Of a stretch of DNA of 64,000 nt, positions 46,421 through 58,899 are shown piece after piece; within the stretch, counting starts at the first letter, position 1; every line of letters begins with the position of its first letter. The stretch comes from Azolla caroliniana (taxonomy: Eukaryota; Polypodiophyta). The notes under the pieces are model-generated. The model was not told the DNA's origin. It ran no database searches and worked only from the letters and a program-made list of their open reading frames with translations. The stretch covers positions 22,258,001 to 22,322,000 of the forward strand of contig JBHGNT010000007.1 in the NCBI GenBank assembly GCA_043228905.1, given 5' to 3'. The translations under genes and the position numbers were made by a program.

Positions 46421-47529
46421 GGATTGAAGTCGGCACATATGATATAATGACTTAATAGTTAAATTATTTTTATCCTCACACAACATCCTTGCTTTCGGTA
46501 GTAGGAGTCATGCAAATTACACTTAGTCGTATTTGAAGGAAAATTTATCTCCAAACTTTTTGGTTATTACTAATCTAGCTATTTTAGGAAGATGCTAGTT
46601 GGTTAAATAAGTCGCAAAGGAGACAGATACCCTATCAACATCTACAAGTGAGAAATAATGTGTATGATTAACTAATAAGGCGTAAAAAAAGAAAAAAAAC
46701 GATAGGATTAATAGGATGTTCTTATGTGGAATTCTTCTATATAAGGGGAAAATAATTGAAATTGCTTGAAGTGCCCTTTGTACAATTCAACACCTTGTGT
46801 AAGTGGGTGGAATTGGTTGCTTTCAAACCAACACTATCAAATCATACCTAAACCTAGATTTGTGACAATAAAGCCACACTTTGCATAGATATGTTCCATT
46901 TTCTTCAAAAAAAATATATTTATATCATATTTATCCTAATAACTTTTGGGAGAATGAAACAACATTTTTTGCTATGAGACATCACAATAGTAACATATAT
47001 TCACTTTCCAAAGAAGCTTCCATATGGTCACCAATATCTCTTTTCAAAATATTCCAAGTCATTGCATATTATGTGGCCTTGACAATCTTAATATATTTAA
47101 TTTATCTTTGAATCTAGGCCATCATGACCACATAATTGTGGATGCAATAAGTAATCGTATATTAATGAGTTTTCAGATAAGTTTCATGCAAGTACAAAAC
47201 AAACACCATTGTCAAATGCCACACTAATAAATTTCTTACTTAGTTAATTTCTTTGGACGTAGGTATATAAAATAAATTACATTCATTTAGCTAAGTGAAA
47301 AAAAATAAAAAACTAGGTCCACCATTGTGCTTCATCTTAGTGAAAAAGGGGATCCCCATTTTGGCTCGAACAACGAAATTTATGAGATAGAGAGAGACAT
47401 AGATATCTTTTTAATGTCCATGGGAGATCAATTGTGAGGAAGACTATACAATGAGAAGAATATATGTATGATACACACACACACACACACACATAGAAAG
47501 ACACATGGAGTTAATGACATAGAATGTAT
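46421..47529. other. Intergenic with (CA)n
   Basis: Frames at 46881-47227 overlap in two phases and carry no motif I recognise. A CA run of ten units lies at 47473-47493. Nothing else is supported. Confidence 0.4.
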
Positions 47530-48620
47530 GTGATGCATGATGATTCTTTTTTACCAACATCACTTTGTATGACAATTCTACAAGGTGTGGGAAATTTAGA
47601 TCACTTCCTTATTTGTTTGGAGTTTTGTAGTCATGCAATTGACATGTATAAATCTTTACTTGGAAAGCTTCCATTACGCTTTAAGTCTTCTCTTTTGCTT
47701 CAACCTCACCTTGATTCTCTCATGGAGCAATTTTTGATGATTTTTTCACAAGTGGTGGATCAATAAGGAGTTAAAGCATGGGAAATTACTTTACGAAACA
47801 TTAAGATCATTCATCGTATGTATGGAACTAATGTTCAACAATGATGAGGTATTCTTCGACAATTCTCTCTAGGTGTAATGCATTATTGATACATGCATCA
47901 TTAGATGAGGAGCTTTTGGACATCCAGAGTCAATTGCATATTAATGTTTCTCAGTTGCAATGCCAAAGTTATTGTTATGCTAAGATGTGACAACTTAGGG
48001 ACGGGCTCATAGATAACCAGTGTCAAATCTCATTTGTTTTTCCAAGTGTTACATATTGCCTATGCTCGATCTAATGTGGTGCATGTGAAGCAAGGGGATG
48101 AATTTATAGTGGATCCTGTTACAATAACTGCAATATGTGTTCATTACTTTAAAGAGTTGATTGACCCACAATTATTAATGACAAATGAGGTGAGTAAAGC
48201 ATGCCATGAGTTTTATGATGTGGTTGGATGTATTGTGCACGATCTCATTAGTCATGAACTGGATGCATATTTCCCTGAGGATGAGATGGGCATGATTTTA
48301 AGGCATCTTCCTAGTGGTAAGAGACCTAGTTGGGATTGATTGACCAATGAAGGTTTTAAATGATATTTGAACATTTTAAAGGGGCCCCTAACTTTGATGT
48401 TTCAACGTTGATGGGATTTTGGTTGTATGCCTCAAGCTTGAAAGGTTGGTCCCATTAAATTAGTTCGGAAGGTGGTATCTCTTGAGTCATTTCATCAATG
48501 GAGACCTATTTCTTTGATGTGTTGGGGGGAGGGAGGGGTTGTATAATATATTTACAAAGGTCTTGGCAAATAGATTCATCAATCCATAGAGCAAATAAAT
48601 AAGGTTGTTAAGAGTGGGAA
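47530..48620 (+). pseudogene. Decayed LINE: endonuclease end to start of reverse transcriptase
   Basis: Plus-strand frames in several phases carry pieces typical of the endonuclease-RT junction of plant LINEs: GVGNLDHFLICLEF near 47590, VKQGDEFIVDPVTITAICVHYFKEL near 48090, and DEMGMILRHLPSGKRPSWD at 48339, where active elements have the IP-x-K-x-PGPDG segment. Frameshifts and stops interrupt it. The 3' half is missing here. Confidence 0.65.
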
Positions 48621-48699
48621 ACCTTGCTTAACACAAAGTGCTATTGAAAAAATTTGAAATTTAATCACTCATACGTACACAACATATTTTCTGCTCATA

Positions 48700-48747
48700 G
48701 AGAGAGAGGGGGGGGAGGGGCGGGGGGGGGGGGGGGCGGGGGGGGGA
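48700..48747 (+). repeat. GA run followed by poly-G tract
   Basis: A short GA array passes into about 40 bp that are nearly all G, with single A or C interruptions. Four or more G runs make it a strong candidate to form a G-quadruplex. Reading through such a tract is error-prone, so its exact length here may be wrong. Confidence 0.9.
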
Positions 48748-48749
48748 TT

Positions 48750-50400
48750 AGAGAATTGGAATAAAAAGTAGGAATGATAGAGACCGCAACCCCCATAAGT
48801 AGATACATTAACCTGGTTTGATATTGTATGTGAGATCAATGGTGATGAAATAATAACGATGGAATTGATGGGGTTCTATCTTGTGATGGATGGCCATGTG
48901 ATTGATTAAGATAGGCGATAATATGATTACATGAGGAGTTGATTAATGTTTGGATTGGTCTTTGGTATATGCAAGGTACTAAATGAGGGTGACTATTAGG
49001 TTCTTGGGTATTCATGTGCTATTCATGTTCCATAGGATGGACACTAATGCTTGTAGTTCTGGAGTTGAAATGGCCTTAATGGTGGTTTTCTTTTATTACA
49101 ACAAAGAATTTATTGTTTTGGTTATGAACCAAAGCCAAAGAATATATTGATTCCGAAAAAGGACTAAGAATAAAAGGAAAATACGAAGAAAAGGAGTCAA
49201 ATTTTGAACAAAATGGACAAGATTTACAAGAGTGTGGTGAAGACTAACACTAACACGTAATGCTTCAAGTTCACCCTCACAAGGTAAGCATTAGTTATTT
49301 TTTTGGTTATGTTTTTAACTAGTGTTCATTGTTTTTATTGCACGTTTCTTGCAATTGGATGATTTTTTTTTGATAACCCACTTAATGCCAACATGGTGAC
49401 TAGACTCTTAATAATTTAATTTCTCTTGTTTGTTTACCTAGATTTTTAAATTTTTTTATTGTTTTGTGGGAATCCATCACGTGAAGCATGTGAGTGTCAT
49501 ACATACATAACACATACATCTCACGCTATGGAACACATACATATATTTAAAATGTTTAGTAAGATTAACCGGTTTGGTTGTTTTCAAACTTGAACTGAAT
49601 TGGCGCCTAAACCGGTTAAGCCTTAACCAGTTTGGCCACCAGTTTAGCCCAAAACAGTTCGGTTAGACTTGAGCCATCCTAAACTAAGTTCGAACTAATT
49701 AAGGAAGCTTAAGCCTGAACCGAACCGAATATAAACTGCCAAACCGTTTAAAATGGTTTAACGACTCAGTTCAAGCTTGAGTCAAGCCGTTTCCCACTCC
49801 TAAGCACAAGATCACAATATTAACATAGTTGAATATCCCCTTATGAGGTTAGCTAGGCCTCATATTTATAGTCAAACACAAGGTCCCCATGCAAGTTCAT
49901 ACTTGGCCCTTAAGGGTTGTCTCAATCCCTTGGATTAAAAATAATCAGCCCTTCTTTAGATTCTCAATGAACCCGAACACTCTTATCCTTGAGTGTAGAG
50001 AATCACAACAAACACTACCACGAAATAAGTTATGGTTATGCCTGTAACTTGCAAATCTTGCAATGAAAAGTTAGGGAAGGTAGTTGTAATGGTGTGTTTT
50101 GATTCCCACTTAGTATGTTTAATAGACTTATCCATCCGTTTAATTTTTAATTCTCATATTTTTATGGATTGTGGATGTTTTTTTTTAACATCTAGAATTC
50201 TCTCTAACATAGGTGGTTAGAAGCTAAATCCTTAGAAGTAACCAGAGTTTTGGATGTAACTATATTATCACTAGAACCAAGAAGTTATTTCAAATTATTT
50301 GCATGACAAACCGGATGGTGAATCAATGCATTTGAAGATCATGAAAGGTCCAGAAATCATGGGGCTTGTTTAGCGCACTTACCCATAAACAATGTCTTAG
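48750..50400. other. Intergenic with a CGGTT/AACCG cluster
   Basis: At 49565-49800 words such as AACCGGTTTGG, AACCGGTTAAG and GAACCGAACCG mark another member of the recurring low-complexity family; its end (ATGGTTTAACGACTCAGTTC) closely matches 41070-41095. No gene is visible. A short frame at 50032-50220 has no recognised content. Confidence 0.5.
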
Positions 50401-50513
50401 ATTCATGAGGTACACATAGAAATATAATTGGCATAAAAATGCACTCTATGTTGATCCATTTTTATATTATCTTGTGCAATATGCAACATATCTTGCATAT
50501 CCGAATGTACTTC

Positions 50514-51291
50514 TCAACTCGTCATGATATTAACATCGTTGGGGCTCTTCGCTGAAAGACATACATCAACATAAAAGGGAATATACCCCCTTGATGTGTG
50601 CTTGGAGTTGTTATAAGCAAACTCCAAAATTGGGAGATAGTGTTCCCTTGTGGGCTTCACAACAACATATGCATGAAGCATATACTCATTAATTTTATTT
50701 ACTTGTTCTGTTTTTCCATCAAATTTAGGGTGGTTTGTGGAGCTCATGCGCAAGGTTGTTTCTAACTTCTTAAAGATTTATGTGCAAAAATCACTAGTAA
50801 ACTCTTAATTCTCATCACTCACAATATCTATCGGTAACCCATAAAGGTAAAATAACTCTTCAACAAATTGGTAAGCCAAATCAGAAGCAATTACTATGGT
50901 TTTAACTGTAATAAATGTGTCCATCTTAGTTAATCTATCATTAATTAAGAAATGGTTGTAGGAGCTTTTCGAGTGCAACAATAAACTATTGCCCCATGGA
51001 TATACTTTCCAATTTACTATTGGGAAAGTTCACAAGAAGTAAAAGGTCCACAACTTTAAGCCGTTTGACTTTGTTAACCTCGCATTGGTAACATTTAGTC
51101 ACATAACTATGGTACTTTCCTTGGAGGTGATCATAAAGATTTCATGTTATTTCGTTGAAGCAAGCATGCTGACTTCACGAATACAACGAAGTGCATCAAT
51201 GACAGTGTTCATGGAACCCTTAAAATATCATATGAAAAAATCAAAGTCTTGGATGAGATTTGACTATTGTACCTTATAACCAAAAATGTAT
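50514..51291 (-). pseudogene. Decayed Ty3/gypsy element C, integrase part
   Basis: Minus-strand frames give GKTEQVNKINEYML, LPILEFAYNNSKHTSRGYIPF (the end of the integrase core) and, further upstream, CNQCEVNKVKRL, a remnant of the HHCC zinc domain. Many stops interrupt it. The same element continues on the far side of element B at 61040-61170, so element B was inserted into it. Confidence 0.8.
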
Positions 51292-51774
51292 TGTTACCCG
51301 TTCCTTTGGGTGAACACCTTCGATAGACCTGCGGCTATCGGTATCCAAGGGCGTGGTACGTGAAGGCTCGTAAACAGAGGCGTCGTGAGGGAGAAAATAA
51401 TCAGAGATAAAACACTAGCGAGATCTTGATAGGCGTGGACGACACTGAAATCATAAGTACGAGCCAAAGCACAAACACATGGAGCAAGATGGGCACAAAT
51501 AAGATATATTACTACAACACCAAAAGGATTATAGAACACGGCCTACGGCCGGTGACCTTACAGGATTATCTAGTTATGATGGACTATGCTAGTGCTTCCG
51601 CCTATATTTTCTGCCCTCTCTCTGAGGTACTGGACCTCATTTAAATAACGTTTCCCTAATACACAGCCGAGCCCGTGATACTCGGACTCGGCGTTCGCTG
51701 GCGTTCTTACCTACTCGGTTACACTACCGCCGTTCGCTAATTTCCAAATTTACATTTCTGTCCTTTGGACAACA
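51292..51774 (-). repeat. Element B 3' LTR (483 bp)
   Basis: Pairs with 60557-61039. The interior directly next to it has no clear polypurine tract. Instead it carries TGGCACGCCC (51777-51786, plus strand), the reverse complement of the 10 bases at 60542-60551 next to the 5' LTR. Confidence 0.95.
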
Positions 51775-51902
51775 CCTGGCACGCCCGTGGGACAGGACCT
51801 TGTCCATCGGACCCACGATTTACGAAATAATCACAAAGTTACAAAAATTGCCCTTTAGGCGTGATCCTCGTTCTATTCCGCTTCTAAGATGTCCAGGATG
51901 GT

Positions 51903-54900
51903 TTAGGGGTCCGGGGTGGTGGCAGGGTGGTCTGGTTGTGGCGTCAGTGCGGGGGGTTGAGTCGAGGCCTGGGGTGTTATCTCTTCTTGGGAGTCCTCCT
52001 TCGGTGCGGCTGATTCTGGTGGTGGTGTGGGTTCGAGCGGGCTGACCTCTCCTTCGACCGGGTCTGGTACCGTGTGGGCGTCCTCGGGAGGTTTGTTGGC
52101 CGGAGCGAGTTCCTCCTGTGTCGCGTCCGTGATCTCCTCGCTAGGAGGTTCTTCCTTTTGTTTTGTGGCCGTTGGAGGGCTGGTTGGGATGGCTGCGAGT
52201 CGTTCACATTCGAGGGCTTCCGCTTCTAGGCGAAACAACATCTGATCGTCATTGAAGTCCTCCAACATTTGCTCGATTGCCGCGGTGTGAGATTTCGCCA
52301 AGAAATGATAATCCTCGGTTAAATCTGCACGGAGGTTTTGGATGCCGGCTTCATCCAATTTATAAAAGCCGCGGCCCTCCTTCCGTCGGTTCTCGGCGTC
52401 AGTGCGTAAAATATGCAATTCGGCAACTTGGGCTGCCCATTCTTCTCTTGCGCGACTTAATGTTTCCTCCACCTTTTTGGTGAGGTGCTGGAGTTGTTTC
52501 TCGATCAATATCCTGATGCGTGTCTCATCCATGCCGGGCTGTGCCCGGACGGCTGCCGACTCTTCTTTTAATCCATTGACCTCAGCCTGAAGCTTCGCTG
52601 CGAGGAGTTCATAAGTGGCTTGAGTGTTCTTTGCTTCCGCGGTTATGAGCTAGATAGACTGCTCGTAATGCTTGGTGAGCTCTTCGGTAGCTCCCTCCCA
52701 TTCTTTTTTACACTTGGCCCAGACTTGTTCCCGTTCGACGATTCTCTCTTCTTGTGGGGCGAGGTAGGAGTTTGATAGTTCGTCTTTTTGCTCCGAAAGC
52801 AGCTTGCATTTTATGAAAAACTCGTCAGCCATTTCTTTAAAGGACAGACGCTGACTCTGTAGCTCGGTATTCTCCGTGACCATTTTCTCCTCCCGTTGGC
52901 GATTTCTTTCCTCCTCCCGGTGGTTCCATTCTTTCGCATAGTCGAGCGCGGCCTGTAGGTCTAGGACCTCCTTCTCTTTCTCTGCCACGGTGGCCGCGCA
53001 TTCCTCCAGCTTGCGTTTGAGTTCTGCTTCTTTGACTGCGGCTTGCTCTTGTAACCTTTGCCCGGCCTGGGCTTTAAGCTCGGCCATCCGTTTGGAGGCT
53101 TCTTCTTTTAAACGAGCCATGGCGTCTTGATGCCGTTGTTCGTGTTGCTCGGTCCGCCGTTGTTCTTCTTTAAGCTCCGCTCGGTAATCCCGGAGCGGGG
53201 GTTCTGTCTAGGTTGCCACCTCCTTGGTTGGATGGGGTGGTGTCTCTATCTTCTCCATGGGCGTGACCGACTTGGTTGTTGTGAAGGCATTGACCATTTG
53301 TAACGAGTCCGTGAGTGTGCTGGCCTGGATTGTCAGGATTGAATCTATGACGGTGCTTCCATCTATCATCGTTATGCTTGGAGGGGCTTGGTTGCTATGT
53401 TTCGGGGAGGGGGCTGGGAGTGCCTCGGTAGTCGGGGTCGGAAGGTGCAAGAGTTGCTGTTTTGGTCGGTTTTGCTCCCAGGCTGCCAGTTTCTGTTCTG
53501 CAGCGTGCCATAACTCCGTAGCCACCTTGGCTATTTTGATCTTTCGGGCCATGTCTTTGGCTGCCCGCGTAGTGCGATCCAGGTCCCTATATGCCTCGAT
53601 TAGGGCCGTGTTCAGCTCGGGGACCTCGATGAGGAGAGCGGTGTGTTTTGCTTGCTTCTTCCTCCCTATTTTTTGTAGAGCCCTGTCGTCCTTGGGCTCA
53701 ATTTCACCTAATAGCGCGCGTTGAATCATTTTTGTTTCAGCATGCTCTTCCGCCATTCGAGCGGTTGCCGCGACTTGTGCTCTAGCGAGGAAGTCGACTA
53801 GCTCGAATGTCGTGCCGAGGCGGAGCAGCGCACTAAACTCGTATGCCTCTGCGGGGAGGTCTTTATAACCGAGGACTTCATCCTCCGAGATCTGCGTTGT
53901 TTGCCCACGCTCGATCTTTCCCTGGTTAAGTGATGCCTCTACAGGGACGATGGCCAGGTTGCTCTGGTTGACAACTAAAGCTTGCTCCTGTTGTGGCCCT
54001 TTCTGTTCTATCGAGGGCTCGCGGTTGAGTCGTCTTTTCTTGCAAGGTTGCGTTTGGGCTTCCGGGGCCGGTGGTGTCGTTTCCTCCGCCTGCTTCCTTT
54101 TCAGGGGCCGTGGTAGTGCTGCCTGCTGAGTGTTGGGGCGTGGGCTTGGCTCTGGAGGAGTTACCGAGGGACGTGGCGTTGGCTGTCGAATGGTGACATC
54201 GTCGGCCATGTTATCCTCGGTGCCAGTCTCCTCCTCCCATTCTTGGTAGGTATCAGGAACTGCCCTTTTTTGTTGGGGTTGGGTGGGTGGTGATGCCAAT
54301 GCGAGGTTTTGGTCGGCGGCAGGAGGTGAAGGCGGTGTTGGCTCTTCCCATGCTTCGTGGCTGAGGGCAACCAATTTCTCCTTCTTCCTTCGTGGTGGTG
54401 GTGGGGACATGAGTGCCCGAGGGGAAGGAAGAGAAGAGGGTGGGTATAGAACCGTCAAAAAGTGGGTAAGAACAGACAACATCTTCTTACCTGACTGGAA
54501 TGAGGTTAAGGCGGCGCGGAGTCCTTTGCCTATGATGATTCCCTAGTCGATTATGTTCCCTTCACAGGCACTAATGATGATGGCGGCCTTGTTCTGTGGC
54601 ATGCTCATCGGGTTCTTATGCACGAACGCATACTCCATCAATATCTGAGCAATCTCCCCGAAAGCTCTGCTGGGGCCGCCATACGTGCGGTATGCCTTCC
54701 CTGAGTCAAAGTACTCACCGAAGTACTCTTTCAGCTTCGTTGCCGGGGGTATGTCGACATCATGGTCACCTCCCCGTTGCAGGTCCAAAGCAGCCCGAAG
54801 CACGTTGTTGGTGATGGCTTCAGGAGAAATACGTCTAGCCACTGCTTGGGCGTCCGGGTGCGCGGGGGCATCGATGATCTTCAGGTAACCTCCCATTCCT

Positions 54901-55244
54901 CGTTCCTGAAGCCAGGCACGGGTTTCTGATGAAGCAGTGAGAGGCATGATGGAGTGTGCCTGCGTGGAAGAATGAGGCAGAGTGATGAGGCGAGGGTGAG
55001 ACAGAGAAGGAACAGATGACAGGCGAGGTGCTGCGGAGGGGCTGTGGGGGCGAAAGAGCGTTTGAGAGCCAGAGCGTTTAGGGCGATGAGAGCGAGAAGG
55101 AGCTTCAGAGCTTAACAACAATGGAGGTTGGGAGCGATAATGAGCTTCTGTGCATGTGCTACGTTTTGGAAACGGTTTTAGTATCTTACTCCTAGGGTTT
55201 TGTGCCAGAAAGGAATCCTGAATATTCTGAGGCGTGGGTGCCAT
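51903..55244 (-). pseudogene. Element B accessory frame after pol: proline-rich plus coiled-coil protein (broken by three TAG)
   Basis: Four open stretches (54543-55244, 53208-54482, 52650-53120, 51903-52532) all lie in one phase and are separated only by TAG codons at 54543, 53208 and 52650 plus short spacers. Together they form about 1,114 codons ending in TAA. The first 99 codons are Ser/Pro/Arg-rich and may be leader; a Met at 54947 (MPLTASSETRAWLQ) is a better start. Parts in order: a compact domain (about 54947-54545); a Pro-rich stretch with KRKQ and KKRR basic patches; an Ala/Glu/Lys/Leu helical region with VPELNTALIEAYRDLDR; long coiled coil rich in Glu, Lys and Gln (53120-52300); and a Pro/Glu/Thr-rich tail. 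A GT-containing word (CAGGTAAGA) near 54490 could be a splice donor. I recognise no family. A related copy lies at 62747-64000. Confidence 0.75.
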
Positions 55245-55447
55245 AATAAGTGACTAGCGCCACGTGTCCTGAAGGTGAGTGGGGTGCTTCGAGTGCTGTG
55301 CATGGGCCTTAAATAAGTACTAAATGAGAGGTGGCTAGGGGTGCTTCTAAATTGTGGGTGCCTAGGTGGGTGGTGTAGGTGTAGCTAATTGACGGCTAAA
55401 CTATGGTTAATCCTACCTACTTTATTAATTTCAAAGTGGGTGGGTCC

Positions 55448-58400
55448 TTATCGGGGGGGACACGTGGCCTCCTCCGTGGTGGTCTCCCGAAGCTCGTTTG
55501 TGTCGTGCGGCTCGGTAAACGGGTTGAGTGGTGTAGTGCCTCGATATGGTCGAAGTCGGAAACCATTGGCCCAACGCTTGACAATGTCGCCGGCGAGTGT
55601 GCCGAGCTAGAACGTCCCGTTGAACTCGTCGATAATCCAGAATGGACCGGTCCACCGAAATCTTAACTTTCCCGACATTGACCCGAGTCGTGTTTGAAAA
55701 AGAAGAACAGGTTTGCCGAGGGTGAGCTCCTTCTCCAGCCCTTTTCGATGTCGATCCACGAAAGCCTTCCGTTGTCGTTGGCATTGTTCGAGCTGGGCCA
55801 TGCTCTCTATCCTGTCTTCGCCGAGTTCGAGGAGTTGTTCCAGCTGGTATTGCTCGGATTGGGCTTCGGGGAGCCGTGCTTTGACTTGAACTCGGAGGCT
55901 CGGGACTTGGAACTCGACGGGCATCACGGCTTCTAACCCGAATGCCATTCGAAACGGGTTGTTTGGATGCTCGTTTTGAAAGTCGTACAATACGCCCAAA
56001 GTGCGCTCTTGAGCTTGTCATCCCAATCGGTCCTGTTTTTATTGTCGATTTTCTTTAGTATGGTTTGGAGGATTTTATTGGTCGATTCCGCCAAGCCGTT
56101 CGCTTGCGGGTAGTATGGTGTGCTTTTCTTGTGCACCACCGCGTAGTGGTGTGTAAGCTCACGTATTATATGATTGATGAAGTGTCCACCTTGGTCACTA
56201 ACGAGCTCGATTGGGCATCCATAACAGCACCAAAGATGCTCGTACACGAATTTAGCCGTGGTTGCCGCCGTGTTGTCTCAGAGAGCTTTAGCCTCGACCC
56301 ATTTGGTGCAGTAGTCCGTGGCCACGATAATATACCTATTCCCTGTACGGGCCGCGGGTGGCTTGAAAGGGCCTACAAAATCCAAACCCCATTTTTGAAA
56401 TGGGTCTAACAGGAGAATCGGCTGGTGTGGCATCCGTGATTGTTCCATTGGTTGCCCCAATCGTTGGCACAAATCACACTGTCGGCAAAACTCGTGAGCA
56501 TCTTTCTTCGTTGTCGACCACCACAATCTGTTTTGCCAAACCTTCCTTGCCGTGGAATCCCCGGTGTAATGTCCCCCCGCTACTCCCTGGTGGGCCTCCT
56601 GAAGAACGACGTTCTTCTCGAAATGCCGAATCGCTCGGCGCCATATGCCGTCCAAGCCTTTGCGGTAAAGAATGTCCGAGACGAGGCAAAAATTCCGGCT
56701 GCGTACTGCTAGGCATTTTCTCGCGTCAAGGGGCATGTGCTCGGGAGGGAGGCCGGTACTGAGAAAATGGGTCATCTCCGTGATCCATTCATCTTCGTTA
56801 TCGTCTGGCATCGTGGTCAGGTTAAATAAGCTGGCATTCGGTAAATCGTCGTACGTTGTTTCCACCGGTTCCCCTGATTCAAGACAGCTCAAGTAGTCGG
56901 CGACGGCGTGTTGTACCCTGGGTCAATGCTGAATCTGGAAATCAAATTCTTGGAGTAGGAGCATCCACCGAGCCAACCGTCCGGTGAGGGCTTGTTTATT
57001 GACCAAATAAAGAAGGGCCGAGTGATCCACGTGAAAGGTAAACTTCCGACCCAAGAGGTAATGCCGGAATTTATTGATACTATAAATCATACTGAGGGCC
57101 TCTCGCTCGGTGGTGGAGTAGTGCTTTTCCGCGGTTGAGAGCCGTCGGCTGGCGTAGTACACGAGCCTATACCAATTCAGGAGTGTACATTGCATCAGGG
57201 CGCTTCCAATGGCGATGTCCGAGGCATCCACGAAGACATGGAATGGTTTGGACCAAACCGGGGGCTGGACCACCGGGGCATGTGAGAGCATTAGTTTCAG
57301 GGTTTGGTAAGCTGTGTCCTCGGTTGACGTCCATTGGAAGGGAAGGCGATGGACTACTGCGTGTAAAGGTGTTGCAAAATCGGCCAAATGCCGTATCATT
57401 TGGCTGTGCCACTTGATTTGTCCCAAAAATTGGCTTAGTGCCTTTGCATTCGAGGGTGCGGGGGCGGTCAGGATGGTTTTTACTTTATCCGGGTCCATAG
57501 CGATGCCTTCTTGACTGACAATGTGGCCGAGAAGGTTGCCGCTGGTGACTAAGAACGCGCATTTCGCCGGGTTTAAGCTTAATCGAGCCTGGCGACATCG
57601 GTCCAGACAGAGTTGCAGCTGGGTCATGTGTTCCCGTTGATGGCCATACACGGCGAAATCGTCGAGAAAGACTTGCATGAACGCCGGGATGTAGTCGTGA
57701 AAGATTTTGGTGATGATGCGCTGGAACGTAGCCGGCGCCGTTTTTAGACCGAACATCATTACTTCTGCCACAAAAACACCCCATTCTGTGACGAATGCTG
57801 TTTTTTCTTGATCCTCCGGGTGCATTCTTATCTAGTTATAGCCGCTGAACCCGTCGAGGAAACTGTAGCATTCGTGGCCTGCTACCGTGTCGAGGACGCT
57901 GTCCGTGAACGGGAGAGGGAAACCGTCGGTCACCGTGGCCGCGTTAAGCTTCCGATAGTCAACGTAGACTCGGATTTTTCCGTTCTTCTTTGGGACGACT
58001 ACGATCGGGCTTAACCACGTGGCTTGTTTGACAGGGCGAATGAAACCAACTCGGAGTAGTTTGTCGATTTCCTCTTTGACTTTAGCGGCGTAGTTGGGGT
58101 TCATCTTGTAGCGCCTTTGCTGAACCGGCCGAGTGTCGGGTAAGTGGTGGATTTGATGTTGGTAGTATTGAGGGTCCAGCCCCTTCATATCGGTGTAAGA
58201 CCAAGCGAAAACATCTTGGTAGTCGGTGAGCAGTCGTACGAGGGATGCCCGTTCCCCGGTTGGTAGATTATTGGCAATTTGTAACGTACGAGGATTCTCG
58301 TCCGAGCCGAGGTTTATCGTTTCCAGTGTTGATGCTTTGACCCGTTGTGAAATGGCGAGCTCGCGTTCGAAAGCATCCTGAGCATGGCGTAGCTCTGCAA

Positions 58401-58899
58401 CTGTGGTTGGATCCGGTTCATCTTGGGGCAGTGATTCCTTCGTGACTTCTTTGTCTTTAGGTGACTCGATGGTTGGTATGGCGTTGATTTCGAAGAGTGG
58501 GATGATCGTGGGATGATCCTCTAGGAAGTCATCGACCTCCTCATCGGCCAAACCGTTGAGCATATGGACCCCCTCCGCGTATAACGGCGAAGCGTTGAGG
58601 ACCGCGGGGACGCGTTCTTCTGTGATAATTCGGACCTTTGTCTTGCCTCGGCGGAACGAGATCATGTTGCGTTGCCAATGCTGCTTGATATTCACTGTAC
58701 GCAACCATGGTCTACCTAGAAACATTGGGTAGGCGCCTTGTGTCTCCAGTCTTAGCACGACGGCCGAGATTGTGAACATGTGGCCTTTGAGTGTGAAGTT
58801 GAGGTGGAGGATTAAACCAATGGGGCGAACGGAGCGGGTGTCGGCCATCCGAAGCCACAAGGGGCACGGTTCCCATTGATTTAGGCCGAGGTTGTGACA
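55448..58899 (-). pseudogene. pol: Element B pol: protease, reverse transcriptase, RNase H, integrase (broken)
   Basis: Protease with CIIDGGSGVNVISE; reverse transcriptase with VVPKKNGKIRVYVDYRKLN, FLDGFSGYN, and a catalytic VFLDDFAVYG; RNase H with VFVDASDIAIGSALMQ and HYSTTEREALSMIY; integrase with HHCC (HQGVAGGHY ... CDLCQR), [46 protein letters not shown] and a GPF module (FRWTGPFWII). Stops in frame: TAG 57832, TGA 56923, TGA 56278. Near 56000 the phase changes, and a TAG follows at 55607 within the GPF tail. The natural end is TAA at 55448. The reverse transcriptase MPFGL segment reads MMFGL. Confidence 0.9.

Noticed and set aside
53224-53724. 166-codon plus-strand frame in element B
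   Set aside because: It is antisense to the accessory frame, whose protein blocks are conserved in the copy at 63 kb on the minus strand.
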